Assembly: GCA_944321465.1 (NCBI GenBank)
Contig: CALULL010000006.1
Span: 58,097 to 122,096, forward strand
DNA from: an uncultured Bacteroides sp.
GTDB taxonomy: Bacteria > Bacteroidota > Bacteroidia > Bacteroidales > Bacteroidaceae
Reading direction: 5' to 3'
Length of the DNA stretch: 64,000 nucleotides
Within the stretch, counting starts at the first letter, position 1; every line of letters starts with the position of its first letter. The notes below the pieces were generated by a model. The model was not told where the DNA came from and did not search any database. It saw nothing but the letters and a program-made list of their open reading frames with translations. Made by a program: the position numbers and the translations under genes. Shown piece by piece: positions 43,246 through 52,881 of the stretch.

Positions 43246-43356
43246 AGGGGCACAGGTGTGCCCGCCTGGTGGCTCTCCTGTGCCAGGCGACGGGCATACC
43301 TGTGCCCCTGCGTGAGGAGACCTGTGCCCGGTCGCGGGGATGCCTGCGGCCTGGGG
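43246..43356. repeat. 22-bp palindromic tandem array F (5 units)
   Basis: Core centres recur every 22 bp at 43257, 43279, 43301, 43323 and 43345. The first unit holds the best palindrome of the window, GGGCACAGGTGTGCCC (43248-43263). Later units have the CCTGTGCC form. It fills the gap between the convergent M16 and MFS genes. Confidence 0.85.
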
Positions 43357-43389
43357 CAGGGACGGCGTGGCGCAAGGACGGGAGCCGGT

Positions 43390-45015
43390 TCAGCCCTGGG
43401 GCGGGCTTGGCCTGCCGTCGTTGGCTTCTGCCGGGTGGTGCCACGTGCGCCAAAAGCTGTTCTTCACCTGCCGTGCCACGTCCTTCCACTGCGGGATGCG
43501 CTTCAGCTCGCGCTGCACGGGGGCATCGTAGAGCAGGAAGAGCAACAGCAGCAGGATGCAGGCGTAGGCCGCCCAGCCGTAGAGCTGCTTGATGCTGACT
43601 TCCATCACGCTGGGGACGAACGCCGTCTCCAGAAACTCGCCGAGGTCGAAGGGGGCGCGGCTGAAGACCACGCTGTCGATGCCTTGGCCGTAGCGGGCCA
43701 TGTTGTCGGGCACAAGGCAGGCCAGCCCGCGGGTGTAGAGGGCCGAGCCTGCCACGCCTCCTACTACCATGTGGAGCATGTTGAACACGCTCAGGGCCTG
43801 GAAGAAGTGCTGGAAGGTCATGATTTCTTCCAGACACGTCATGAACGTGGCACTGAGCACGGCGTAGGCAAAGCCCCGGCAGGCCACGGGCAGGAAGAGT
43901 TGCGAGAGGTGCAGGTCTGCCGAGAGGGTGAAGTAGAACAGCACCAGGTAGGCGGCTAGGGCGGCAATGCCTACGATGAGCAGGCGCAGGTAGTTGAAAC
44001 GGCGTACGTGCATCCACCAGTAGGCAAACATGCATCCGGCCAGAATGCCGGCCAGCACCGACCAGTCAAGCTGCACGCTCACCGTCTCGGCGTAGTGCAT
44101 CACTTCCTCGTAGAACGTTTCTTCGAGCACACGTTCGCTGGCCAGTATGGCCTCTACCAGCGTGATGAGCAGCAGCACGGGCAGCAGGTGGCGGTAGGTC
44201 CACATGCGCGGCTCCAGATAGGGGTGGCGGATGGTGGACATGCGCCACAAGCAGATGGCCAGCGTGGCGGCGATGGACAGGGTGAGGCGGCGCACTGCGG
44301 GGCTGTCCCACCAGTCGAGCCAGTCGCCGTAGTCGAAGAGGTAGGCCACCTGGAGCAGCAGTGCCGCCCACAACACAGCTCCCAGCCAGTCGATGCCGAA
44401 GAGGGGGAACTTCTTCATGGCACGGAAGTGGCGGGTGCAGGTGGCGATTACCAGCAGGTCGGCCAGCATGAGAGCGGCAATGAAGAGGTGCATGTACGTC
44501 CAGTGGTAATGGTGCAGCAGGTAGGTCATGAGCAGGTCGCTGAGCTGCATACTGCCCAGGATGACGATGTGCAGCAGGGGGAAGAAGACGGTGAAGTCGC
44601 GCTGGGGTGTCATCCAGAGTTGTATGTTGCTCATGCACTCGAACGTGCCTTGTATCTTGCATATTCCTTCGACGAAGCACACCAGCCACAGCAGGGGCAG
44701 GAAACGGATGTGGGGTGCCAGCAGGTTGCACGCCGCCACGCCGAGAGCCGATGCCGCAAGCAGCGTCTTATTGGTGAAGCGGAACTTCATGCGGAACAGC
44801 AGCGGGAAGTAGATGGCCATGCCTGCCAGGTTGGCGTAGAGGCACATCAGCAGGTCTTCGCGCATCAGTGCCATGCCGCCGACCATCTGGTTGAGCGCGC
44901 CCAGGTACATGCCGCCCGAGAGCTGGAAGGTGAAGGCGAAGAACACGTAGACCCACGGACGCAGCTTCGAGGGGACGAAGGGGCGGAACATGGGCATGGA
45001 AAAGGTGGAGGTCAT
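43390..45015 (-). CDS. MFS-type efflux transporter (14-helix class)
   Basis: The 541-residue protein has about 14 hydrophobic helices and no signal peptide. It starts MTSTFSMPMFRPFVPSKLRP and has a loop motif (RMKFRFTNKTLLAASALG) in a position like that of MFS antiporters. Upstream on the same strand are HlyD-type adaptor and TolC-type channel genes, so it is the inner-membrane pump of an EmrAB-TolC-like tripartite system. The substrate is unknown. It starts 58 bases after the adaptor gene. Confidence 0.85.
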   Translation of the reverse strand: MTSTFSMPMFRPFVPSKLRPWVYVFFAFTFQLSGGMYLGALNQMVGGMALMREDLLMCLYANLAGMAIYFPLLFRMKFRFTNKTLLAASALGVAACNLLAPHIRFLPLLWLVCFVEGICKIQGTFECMSNIQLWMTPQRDFTVFFPLLHIVILGSMQLSDLLMTYLLHHYHWTYMHLFIAALMLADLLVIATCTRHFRAMKKFPLFGIDWLGAVLWAALLLQVAYLFDYGDWLDWWDSPAVRRLTLSIAATLAICLWRMSTIRHPYLEPRMWTYRHLLPVLLLITLVEAILASERVLEETFYEEVMHYAETVSVQLDWSVLAGILAGCMFAYWWMHVRRFNYLRLLIVGIAALAAYLVLFYFTLSADLHLSQLFLPVACRGFAYAVLSATFMTCLEEIMTFQHFFQALSVFNMLHMVVGGVAGSALYTRGLACLVPDNMARYGQGIDSVVFSRAPFDLGEFLETAFVPSVMEVSIKQLYGWAAYACILLLLLFLLYDAPVQRELKRIPQWKDVARQVKNSFWRTWHHPAEANDGRPSPPQG

Positions 45016-45073
45016 AGGTCTTGCGGTTTAAGAATTGTACATGGGAAGGACGGACAGGGGCGTGGGCGGGTGT

Positions 45074-46105
45074 TCAGTAGTGAACCTCGCACTCCACGTT
45101 CAGTCCGGCCCGGAGCTGTTCCAGAAGCTCGGGGCGGTTGCCTTCCAGGGAGATGCGGACGGGGACGCGTTGCTCCACCTTGACGAAGTTGCCCGTGGCG
45201 TTGTCCTGCGGGATGAGCGAGGCGGCGGCTCCGGTGGCATCGGCAATGGCCTGCACCGTGCCCTCGTAGGTGATGCCGGGCACGGCATCGGCGGTGATGT
45301 TGACGCGTGCGCCTTCGTGGATGTGTGGCAGCTGTGTCTCGCGGTAGTTGGCGACGACCCACAGGTCGGTGCCGTCCACGATGTCGACCATCGTCTGCCC
45401 GGGCTGAACGAGCTGGCCTTCGTGGATGTCGATGCGCCCGGTCACTCCGTCGCAGGTGGCCGTGATGACGGTGTAGGACAGGTTGAGCCTGGCCAGCTCG
45501 ACCGCCGCTTGTGCCAGTCGGACGGCGGCCTCGTCCTGGCCGAGGCGGTGGTTCTGTTCGTCTTTGGTAAGGCGGGTGGACTGCCGTGTGCGCATCACCT
45601 GCTCGTAGCGGGCGCGGGCGGCCTCGTAGGCGGTCTTCGTGTTGTCGTATTGCTGGCGTGTGGCGGCTCCTTTCTGCCACAGTGCGGCGAAGCGCCGCTC
45701 CTCGCGGCGGGCGTTCTCCATCTGCACGCGGGCCTCGTCGATGGTGGCGTCGCCCACGCTCAGATTGTTCTGCGTGGTGGCTATGCCGGCCGTGGTGGCC
45801 TGTCGGGCGGCTATCGCGTTGGCCAGGTCGGCCTCGGCCTGGGCCAGACGGAGGCGGAACTCGCTGTCTTCGATGATGACCAGCGTGTCGCCCCGGTGCA
45901 CGGGGCTGTATTCTTGGAAGCAGATGCGCTCGATGAAGCCCGGTACGCGGGTGTTGACGGGGGTGATGTGCTGGCGCACTTGGGCATTGTCTGTGTAGAC
46001 TACGTTGCCTAAGTGCAGGAAACGTGAGCAGACGTAAACGATGCCTCCGGCCAGCAGGCAGACGATGATGAGGTTGTAGATGAGTTTTTGGGTTCTTCTT
46101 GTCAT
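45074..46105 (-). CDS. HlyD/EmrA-family membrane fusion protein
   Basis: The 343-residue protein has an N-terminal membrane anchor (LIYNLIIVCLLAGGIVYVC), then a biotinyl-lipoyl-like half (VPGFIERICFQEYSPVHRGD), a long coiled coil (about residues 80-205) and the returning half (GVTGRIDIHEGQLVQPGQ). The C-terminal barrel contains WVVANYRETQLPHIHEGARV. It should link the MFS pump to the TolC channel. Confidence 0.93.
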   Translation of the reverse strand: MTRRTQKLIYNLIIVCLLAGGIVYVCSRFLHLGNVVYTDNAQVRQHITPVNTRVPGFIERICFQEYSPVHRGDTLVIIEDSEFRLRLAQAEADLANAIAARQATTAGIATTQNNLSVGDATIDEARVQMENARREERRFAALWQKGAATRQQYDNTKTAYEAARARYEQVMRTRQSTRLTKDEQNHRLGQDEAAVRLAQAAVELARLNLSYTVITATCDGVTGRIDIHEGQLVQPGQTMVDIVDGTDLWVVANYRETQLPHIHEGARVNITADAVPGITYEGTVQAIADATGAAASLIPQDNATGNFVKVEQRVPVRISLEGNRPELLEQLRAGLNVECEVHY

Positions 46106-46186
46106 GTGTCGTAGGTTTATGGACGATGGGCGGGAGGGACGGCCTGTTGCCGGTGGGCCTGCCGTGTATCGTCGGTGATGGATGGT

Positions 46187-47506
46187 TTACAGGGTGTGGG
46201 TAAGGTATTTCAACTTATAGTAGTGGTAGACGATGTTGATGCGGGCGTTTACCAGTTCGAGGTCGGCACTGAGTTTGGTGTCGCTGGCATCGAGCATGTC
46301 GGTGAGCAGGGCAAGCTCGTTGCGGTAGCGTTCGCTTGTCACGGCGTAGTTCTGGTCGGCCAGCTCGACGGCTTTCTGCCGGGTGCGCAGGTCGGTGAAG
46401 GCGGTGAGAAGGTCGACGTATCCGGCCTGTACGCTGTTCTCCGTCTGTTCTTGGGTCAAGAGCTGCCGTTGGCGTGCGTGGCGTGCCTCGGCTTGGGCCT
46501 GGCGCAGTTTTCGGTTGTTCTTGAAGAGAGACGAGAAGCTGTATTTTACTCCTACGCCGACGTACCAGTAGTTGAAGTTGTTGTTCAGTACGGGCACCTC
46601 GATGGTGATGGGTCCGTCCAGGTGGTCGGCGGCCATGAGCGATATTTGCGGGCGACGCTCGGCTTGCTCCAGCCGCACGTGTTGCGAGGCCATCGCAGCG
46701 TCGAGGGCCGCCAGCCGCAGCGCGGCGTTGCTTTGTGTGGCCATCTGTTGCCAGTCGGTTTCGGTGAGGACATCTATCTGGCAGGCCAGCAACGTGCTGT
46801 CCGGTGCGATGATGGTTCCGGCAGGCAGGTGCAGGGTTGTGGCCAGTTGGTAGTTCAGGATGCTCCGCCGGTCTTTTGTGCGTGCTATTTGCAACAGCAG
46901 TTCCTCGCGTTGCAGCTCGTAGCGGGTGATGTCGTTGCGCAAGGCGGTTCCTTCGGACAGGCGGACGTGCATGTCGGCAATCAGTTGTTCGGTCAGTTTT
47001 AAGTTGCGGTGTAGTGCCGTCAGCTGGTTGTCCAGTTTGTAGATGTCTAAGTAATGGCCTGCAAGAAGGAAGCGGATGTCCTGCCGGTTCTGCTGTAAAT
47101 GGAGTCCTGCGGCCTGTTGTTCCAGGCGGGCCAGGCGGATGCCTGCGTCGATGGAGCCTCCGGCGTAGACCACTTGCCGGGCTTCGATGGCAAAGTTGTT
47201 GCCGAAGTGGGGCATGTCGATGCGTGTGCCGTCGGTGAAGTCGCGTTCCCATAAGCGTCCGTTGCCGAGGTAGCTGATCGAGACCGTGGCCTCGATGTCT
47301 GGCAGCCTCCGGGCTTTGGCCGCTTGCAGGGCTGCGTCGGCGGCTTCTTGTCCGGTGCGGTAGGTTTGAATACTGGTGCTTTGTTCGTCGGCCAGGCGAA
47401 ACAGTTCGTCCAGACCCATTATCCGCGTTGCGGACTGTTGGGCACAGGCAGCCGGGCTGCATAGCAGGGCCACGAGCCATGCTGCAAGCCACTTGTTCTT
47501 GCTCAT
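46187..47506 (-). CDS. TolC-family outer-membrane efflux protein
   Basis: The 439-residue protein has a signal peptide (MSKNKWLAAWLVALLCSPAA, cleavage near ACA|QQS) and two OEP repeats with long coiled-coil helices (LDELFRLADEQSTSIQTYRT, LRQAQAEARHARQRQLLTQE). It forms the outer-membrane exit duct. It is the first gene of a tolC-hlyD-MFS operon with gaps of 81 and 58 bases. A -7 box lies upstream at 47734. Confidence 0.93.
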   Translation of the reverse strand: MSKNKWLAAWLVALLCSPAACAQQSATRIMGLDELFRLADEQSTSIQTYRTGQEAADAALQAAKARRLPDIEATVSISYLGNGRLWERDFTDGTRIDMPHFGNNFAIEARQVVYAGGSIDAGIRLARLEQQAAGLHLQQNRQDIRFLLAGHYLDIYKLDNQLTALHRNLKLTEQLIADMHVRLSEGTALRNDITRYELQREELLLQIARTKDRRSILNYQLATTLHLPAGTIIAPDSTLLACQIDVLTETDWQQMATQSNAALRLAALDAAMASQHVRLEQAERRPQISLMAADHLDGPITIEVPVLNNNFNYWYVGVGVKYSFSSLFKNNRKLRQAQAEARHARQRQLLTQEQTENSVQAGYVDLLTAFTDLRTRQKAVELADQNYAVTSERYRNELALLTDMLDASDTKLSADLELVNARINIVYHYYKLKYLTHTL

Positions 47507-47733
47507 GAATGTAAGGTATAAGTGTGGATTATGTGTTCTCGGAGGCAGGGCTTAGGCTGGGTGTGTCCGCTTCTCCTCCCTTGTGGCGGACGGTGGGCTA
47601 CAGAGGCCGGAACGTTGCTAAATGAGTGCGGCTACACCCCAGGAGTGGAAGTCGTCCATCTTGTTGGGATGGCGGGTGCTGGTCTGGCGGGGGTGTGTCG
47701 TTGTCTGCATTTCTTTCTTCGGTTTTTGCGGGG

Positions 47734-47741
47734 CAAAGGTA
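47734..47741 (-). promoter_or_regulatory. -7 box for the efflux operon
   Basis: TACCTTTG on the minus strand matches the consensus. It would give a leader of about 220 bases before the TolC start, in which I see no gene. No -33 TTG at the right spacing was found. Confidence 0.45.
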
Positions 47742-47861
47742 GGCAAAAAGTGGGTTAAGTTGTAACGCTGTGGCAGCTGGATTATAAGATACTTTAACAT
47801 CCCTGTTGCCGGATGAGTCGGCGAGGAAAGCGGGTGCGATAGGATGCTAAGGCGCGTACAA

Positions 47862-48464
47862 TCAGGCTGTTGTCTGCGGCTTCTTGTCCGCCTCTGTCAA
47901 GCGGTTCATGCTGAACTCGCAGCCGCAGTACAGTTGATTGTAGAAGGCGTGTTGCCGCAGCAGGACGTTGCGTCGTTCTTGCAGTCCGCCTTTGCGCCAG
48001 TTCTGTTCCCAAAAGATGGTTCCGGGGTAGCGGGAAGCGGCCAGGCATCCGGCGGCGTTGATTTGGGAAAGGTCTTTCCAGCGCGAGGAAGCCAGGGTGG
48101 TGGTGAAGAGGGTGAAGCCGTGTGTGGCGGCGTAGTGTGCGGTGGCTTCAAGCCGCATCTGGAAACAGCGCAGGCAGCGGCGGCCACGTTCGGGCTCGCC
48201 TTCAAGCCCGGCCACGCAGTGCCTCCAGCCAGAGTGGTCGTAGTCGGCATCCACGAAGTCGAGCCTTTGGGAGGTAACAAACCGTTGAGCCTCCTCCTTG
48301 CGCCGCAGGTATTCGTCGCGCGGGTAGATGTTGGGGTTGTAGTAGAACACAGTGGGGCGCAGGCCGTTTTGCAGCAGGCATTCGATGATGGCACTTGAGC
48401 AGGGTGCACAGCATGAATGCAACAGTACTTGGCTGGTGGCAACGGGAGGGTTGAGGGTAAGCAT
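47862..48464 (-). CDS. queH: Epoxyqueuosine reductase QueH
   Basis: The 200-residue protein has the cysteine pattern of QueH: LLHSCCAPCS at the N-terminus, RCLRCFQMRLE in the middle and LYCGCEFS near the end. FYYNPNIYPRDEYLRRK is also typical. QueH does the last step of queuosine synthesis on tRNA and is unrelated to QueG. The upstream TTG at 48494 would add 10 residues; ATG 48464 is preferred. It lies 63 bases beyond the end of the hybrid sensor gene on the same strand. Confidence 0.95.
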   Translation of the reverse strand: MLTLNPPVATSQVLLHSCCAPCSSAIIECLLQNGLRPTVFYYNPNIYPRDEYLRRKEEAQRFVTSQRLDFVDADYDHSGWRHCVAGLEGEPERGRRCLRCFQMRLEATAHYAATHGFTLFTTTLASSRWKDLSQINAAGCLAASRYPGTIFWEQNWRKGGLQERRNVLLRQHAFYNQLYCGCEFSMNRLTEADKKPQTTA

Positions 48465-48527
48465 GGCTTGTGTCGGGTTTGACTGTTGTGGCAAGGCTTT
48501 CTGGAGGTTTGGGTCCGGGGTGTGCCG

Positions 48528-51500
48528 TCAGGCTTCTGTGGTGTTTTTCCCTTCGGTGCTGTCGGCGGGCGTTCCTGTGTTGTCCGGCTCGGCTTCTTCG
48601 CCTCGTCGGTAGGCCAGCGGGCTGACGTGGTAGAAGTCTTTGAAGCACTTGGAGAAGTATCGCGAGGAACTGAAGCCGATGCGGTCGGATACCTCGGTGA
48701 CGTTCAGCTCGGGGTTGTTGCGCAGTAGCAGGGCGGCGCGTTTCAGGCGTATGGTGAGTATGAATTCGTTGGGTGTTTGTCCAGTGATGGCTTTGAGTTT
48801 GGTGAAGAGGTTGGTGCGTGCCAGTCCCATTTCGCGTGCCAGTGTATTGACATTGAACTCGGTGTCGTCCATGTGCTTTTCGATGGCGTTCATGGCGCGG
48901 TCCATGATGTCCTTGTCTATGGGGTTGGTGGCCAGCATCTGGGCGTGCGCCTGTGGCTGTTTGCTGAACTTCTCTTGCAGGACAATGCGCGAGTTGACAA
49001 GGTTGTTGCAGCGCGAGATGAGCAGTGTCGTGTTGAAGGGTTTGGTGATGTAGTCGTCGGCACCGATGCGTAGCCCTTCGATGTTCTGTTCGATGGCTGT
49101 GCGGGCAGTGAGCAGTACGACGGGGATGTGACAGGTGTTGAAATCGCTCTTTATGGCCTTGCACAGTTCGGTTCCCGACATGCGCGGCATGACGACATCG
49201 CTCACCACGATGTTGGGCATTTCGCTTCGCACGCTGTCCAGGGCTTCTTGTCCGTTGGCTGCGGTAAGGACATTGTAGAAGGGGCGGAAGATGTTGGCCA
49301 GCATGTCGCGTATGGACTTGTTGTCTTCTACAATGAGTATCTTGGCATCGGGCAGTCGTCGCAGGGGAGCGGTCTCTTCCAACTCGGCTTTCATCATGAG
49401 GTCCATCTCCTGTGGCTGGGTCGTATCGGCTTGTTGCATGGCATCAGCGGTGTGGCAGATTTGTTCGGGGGCAAAGTGCGAATTGCCTAGTGGCAGGCGT
49501 ACGATGAAAGTGCTGCCCTTGCCCAACGTGCTTTCTACCCGTATGTTGCCGTGATGCAGCTCTACGATGCCTTTAGTAAGTGCCAGTCCTATGCCGGTGC
49601 CACTGCTGCCATCGGTGGTCGGTTCGGGTGAGTCTACTTGATAGAAGCGGTCGAATATGTGGTCGGCTTCCCCGGCAGGTATACCGCTGCCGGTGTCGGC
49701 CACGCGAATGACGGCACAATCTTCCTCACGGCTTATCGAAAGGGTGATGGTTCCTCCTTCAGGCGTATGCTTGACGGCATTGGACAGAAGGTTGTTCACT
49801 ACCTTCTGCATCTGTTTTTGGTCGAACCATGCTTCGAGTGCATCCACGTCTTTTTGGAAGTGGAGGGTGATTTGTCTGGTTCCGGCGTATTCGGAAAAGA
49901 GCAGGTAGTTTTCGTAGAGAAAGCTCACCATGTCGTGTGCGGCGACCTTTATCTTCATGTGCCCTTGCTCCTGTTTGCGGAAGTCGAGCAGCTCGGTGAT
50001 AAGTTCGCGCAATTGTAGGCTGTTCTTGTAGATGCTGAGTATCTTGTTGTAGATGCCGGGTGTGAAGTTCGGGACTTGGAGCAGAGTTTCCACTTGGGCA
50101 ACAATGAGCGTGAGCGGAGTTCGGAATTCATGGGAAATGTTGGTAAAGAAGCGAAGTTTTGATTGGTTGAGAGCTTCGACATCTTTGATGTGTTTCTTTT
50201 CATACTTGAGCGACTCACGCAGCTTGAAGCGGGTCTGATAAGTGCGTGCCACGTACCACAGGAGGGCTGCGATGGCCAGCACGTACAAGGCGTAGGCCAA
50301 GGGCGTTTTGTAGAACGGCGGCAGTACGCGTATGGACATGGAGATTGGCGGACAGAGGGCTTCGTCCTTTCCTGCAGCTTTTAGCCACAAGGTATAGGTC
50401 CCTGCGTTCAGGTTGGTATAGGTAACGGCGTGCGTGCCGCGTGTGCTGTTCCATTCGTTGGAGAAGCCTTCCAGTCGGTAAAGGATATCGTCTTTGTTTG
50501 CGGCCACGTAGTTGGAAGTGGAAAATTCGATGGTAAACATCGACTGCTTGTCATTGAGAGTGATTTCGGGCGTACAATAAAGTGCGTTGGAGAGGATGCC
50601 TGTGTCGTCACCGGGTGTGACTTCCTTGCTGTTGACAAAGAGCCTTGAGAACATAATCTTATAGGGCTTGGGCGTAAAGCGCAGATCGGTTTCGTGGAAG
50701 GAAATCATGCCTTGTGTGCTTCCCAAGAAGACTTCGCCATCGGAGGTGGCATATAAGGCGTTCTCGTTGATGGCCGTCAGCGGGAAACCGTTGTTGGCAC
50801 TGTAGTTGCTGAAGCGTCCCTCGTCAGGGTCGAAAATGGAGAAACTTTCGTTGGTGATGAGCAGTAGTTCTCCGCTGAAGGGAGACTCGACCATCATGTA
50901 GATGCAGTCGCTGCTTAGCCCGTTTTTCTCGTGGTCGAAGTTTTCAAAGTTGTCGCTTTCCGGGTGGTAGAGGTCCAGTCCGCTGCCCGAGGTCGAGAAC
51001 CACAACCGTCCCTTGCTGTCCACGGTGATGTTGTTCACGTTGTTGTTGCTCAGACTATGCGGGTCGTTGGCATTGTAGCGATAGTTGGTTAGTCTTTTAC
51101 TGTCGAAGCGGTAGCTGAACAGGCCTTCGCCCGTGGCGGCAATCCAAAGCGTTCCTTCGTGATCAAACTCTACGTCGGCCACCATCCGTATGCGTCTGCC
51201 TTCGGGCGTGTCGCGGAAGAGCTGGCGGCAGTGTCCGTCTCGGGTGCTGAAGAGGCATACGCCGTTCTGGGTTGCTACTACCAGACTGTCGGTGCCATAA
51301 GGCTCAATGTCCCGTATGATGTCCGAGGGTAGTGTCGTCGGGTCTCCTTCCTTCACGGGGTAGTGGGTGAAACGGCCCGTGCGAATGTCCAAGCGGTCGA
51401 GTCCTCCCAAGTGCATACCGATGTATATAATTTCGTTCTCGCCGTCGTAATAGAGGGCTTTCACGTTGTTGTGGGCTATGCTGTTCGGATTGTTCTTTTC

Positions 51501-52658
51501 GGGCCTGTACCATTTGAATGTTCCTTTTTTGCGGTCGTAGTAGTTTAGGCCTCCGCCTTCGGTGGCTATCCATAGCCCGCCGTTACGGTCTTCTGCCATG
51601 CGTCCCACCACGGGGTTGCTTAGCCCTTGCCCCGGCGTTTCGCTCCACGTGTACCGGGTGTAAATTTCGTATTCGGGATTGAAGTAATTCACCCCGCCGA
51701 AGTAAGTTCCCAGCCATAGCGTGCCCTGTTGGTCTTTCTCAATGCACCAAATGGAGGAGTGGGTTAGCCCGTTGTCCTCTCGGTTGTCAGCCGTGTACCG
51801 CTGAAACAGGCCGGTTTGTTTGTCGAAGCTGTTCAGTCCGGTGAAGGTCCCTATCCATATACGCCCGGTATTGTCCTCGCAACAGGCTCGGACAAAGTTG
51901 GACGACAGGCTGTGCTCGTTGCGTGCTTCGTTGCGGTAGTTGCTCACCGAGCCGTCCGGTCTTATCCGGTAGAGCCCTTCTTCCCAGCTTCCTACCCACA
52001 GTTCGCCGTCGCTGTCTTCGTAGATGTCCGAGATGTTTCCTCGTTTCAGTATCTGCCTGGCAGATTCCGGGCTTGTGAGTTTGTACATGTAGAGGCCGTC
52101 GTTGAACGTTCCCACCCACACCTTGTCGTCTTGCCGGTATAGGCAGCTTATTTCCGGGCTGTTGCCTGCCAGTTGAGCGTTAAGGTCGAAGTTGCCGGTC
52201 TTTTCATTATATCTGTATATCTCCGAACCCATGCCGATGTACAGCGCGTTTGTGTAGTTGCTGTAGTAGACGCAACCGATGTTGCCTCCTTGTATGAGAG
52301 TGGTGAATTTCTCGGTAGACATGTCAAACTCCGCTACTCCTTCCGTGCAAAGCAGGTAGATTTTCCCCTTACCGTTACCGGTGATGCGTAGCACCGAGTT
52401 GCAGAAAATACTGTAAGGATCGTTCTTACGTAGCTTGTAGGTTTGGATGTCCACTCCGTTATAGCGGTTCAAGCCTTCCCGTGTCCCTATCCACAACACT
52501 CCGTTTTCGTCTATGTATAATCCGTTGACCGAGAATTGGGACAGTCCTTCGTCCGTAGTCAGGTGGTTGAAGATGATGTTTTGTCCTTGGGACGGGAGGC
52601 ACAGGGCCATTGTCGCAAGTAGCAGTATTAGGCGGAATATGTGGGCAGACTTCTGCAT
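48528..52658 (-). CDS. Hybrid two-component system sensor/regulator (HTCS, SusR-like)
   Basis: The 1376-residue protein contains a whole signalling path. A signal peptide (1-26) is followed by a double propeller of Reg_prop repeats (about 35-690), a Y_Y_Y domain (about 700-765) and a membrane helix near 786. The histidine kinase has His843 in SHEFRTP, the N-box NLLSNAVKHTPEGG and DTGSGIP. The receiver has Asp1154 in VVSDVVMP, and an AraC-type helix-turn-helix follows (about 1262-1356). Such proteins bind glycan fragments in the periplasm and activate polysaccharide utilisation genes. ATG 52658 is chosen because it gives the signal peptide; the open frame runs 75 codons further. Confidence 0.95.
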   Translation of the reverse strand: MQKSAHIFRLILLLATMALCLPSQGQNIIFNHLTTDEGLSQFSVNGLYIDENGVLWIGTREGLNRYNGVDIQTYKLRKNDPYSIFCNSVLRITGNGKGKIYLLCTEGVAEFDMSTEKFTTLIQGGNIGCVYYSNYTNALYIGMGSEIYRYNEKTGNFDLNAQLAGNSPEISCLYRQDDKVWVGTFNDGLYMYKLTSPESARQILKRGNISDIYEDSDGELWVGSWEEGLYRIRPDGSVSNYRNEARNEHSLSSNFVRACCEDNTGRIWIGTFTGLNSFDKQTGLFQRYTADNREDNGLTHSSIWCIEKDQQGTLWLGTYFGGVNYFNPEYEIYTRYTWSETPGQGLSNPVVGRMAEDRNGGLWIATEGGGLNYYDRKKGTFKWYRPEKNNPNSIAHNNVKALYYDGENEIIYIGMHLGGLDRLDIRTGRFTHYPVKEGDPTTLPSDIIRDIEPYGTDSLVVATQNGVCLFSTRDGHCRQLFRDTPEGRRIRMVADVEFDHEGTLWIAATGEGLFSYRFDSKRLTNYRYNANDPHSLSNNNVNNITVDSKGRLWFSTSGSGLDLYHPESDNFENFDHEKNGLSSDCIYMMVESPFSGELLLITNESFSIFDPDEGRFSNYSANNGFPLTAINENALYATSDGEVFLGSTQGMISFHETDLRFTPKPYKIMFSRLFVNSKEVTPGDDTGILSNALYCTPEITLNDKQSMFTIEFSTSNYVAANKDDILYRLEGFSNEWNSTRGTHAVTYTNLNAGTYTLWLKAAGKDEALCPPISMSIRVLPPFYKTPLAYALYVLAIAALLWYVARTYQTRFKLRESLKYEKKHIKDVEALNQSKLRFFTNISHEFRTPLTLIVAQVETLLQVPNFTPGIYNKILSIYKNSLQLRELITELLDFRKQEQGHMKIKVAAHDMVSFLYENYLLFSEYAGTRQITLHFQKDVDALEAWFDQKQMQKVVNNLLSNAVKHTPEGGTITLSISREEDCAVIRVADTGSGIPAGEADHIFDRFYQVDSPEPTTDGSSGTGIGLALTKGIVELHHGNIRVESTLGKGSTFIVRLPLGNSHFAPEQICHTADAMQQADTTQPQEMDLMMKAELEETAPLRRLPDAKILIVEDNKSIRDMLANIFRPFYNVLTAANGQEALDSVRSEMPNIVVSDVVMPRMSGTELCKAIKSDFNTCHIPVVLLTARTAIEQNIEGLRIGADDYITKPFNTTLLISRCNNLVNSRIVLQEKFSKQPQAHAQMLATNPIDKDIMDRAMNAIEKHMDDTEFNVNTLAREMGLARTNLFTKLKAITGQTPNEFILTIRLKRAALLLRNNPELNVTEVSDRIGFSSSRYFSKCFKDFYHVSPLAYRRGEEAEPDNTGTPADSTEGKNTTEA

Positions 52659-52689
52659 CTCTCTATCGGGATTGTATAAGGTTTTTCGG

Positions 52690-52697
52690 CAAATATA
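52690..52697 (-). promoter_or_regulatory. -7 box for the hybrid sensor gene
   Basis: TATATTTG on the minus strand, 31 bases before the ATG. The -33 element is not clear. Confidence 0.5.
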
Positions 52698-52783
52698 AGG
52701 ATAAAATCCGCTCCGGGCACTCTTTTGTGTACTGTTTTTACACTTAAATGTATGTTTTTGGATTATTGGCACACGATTACGCC

Positions 52784-52813
52784 TTGCCATTACGGACAGA
52801 TGGATTAACTTTG
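52784..52813 (+). promoter_or_regulatory. Promoter of the kinase-CBM9 pair
   Basis: TTG (52784-52786), 19 bases, then TAACTTTG (52806-52813), 68 bases before the ATG at 52882. It is back-to-back with the hybrid sensor promoter. Confidence 0.7.
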
Positions 52814-52881
52814 CCAATGGCAAACTAACGTCTGCCATGAGATTATTAATGTATTTCTTAAAAGCACAAAAAGGTTTTATC

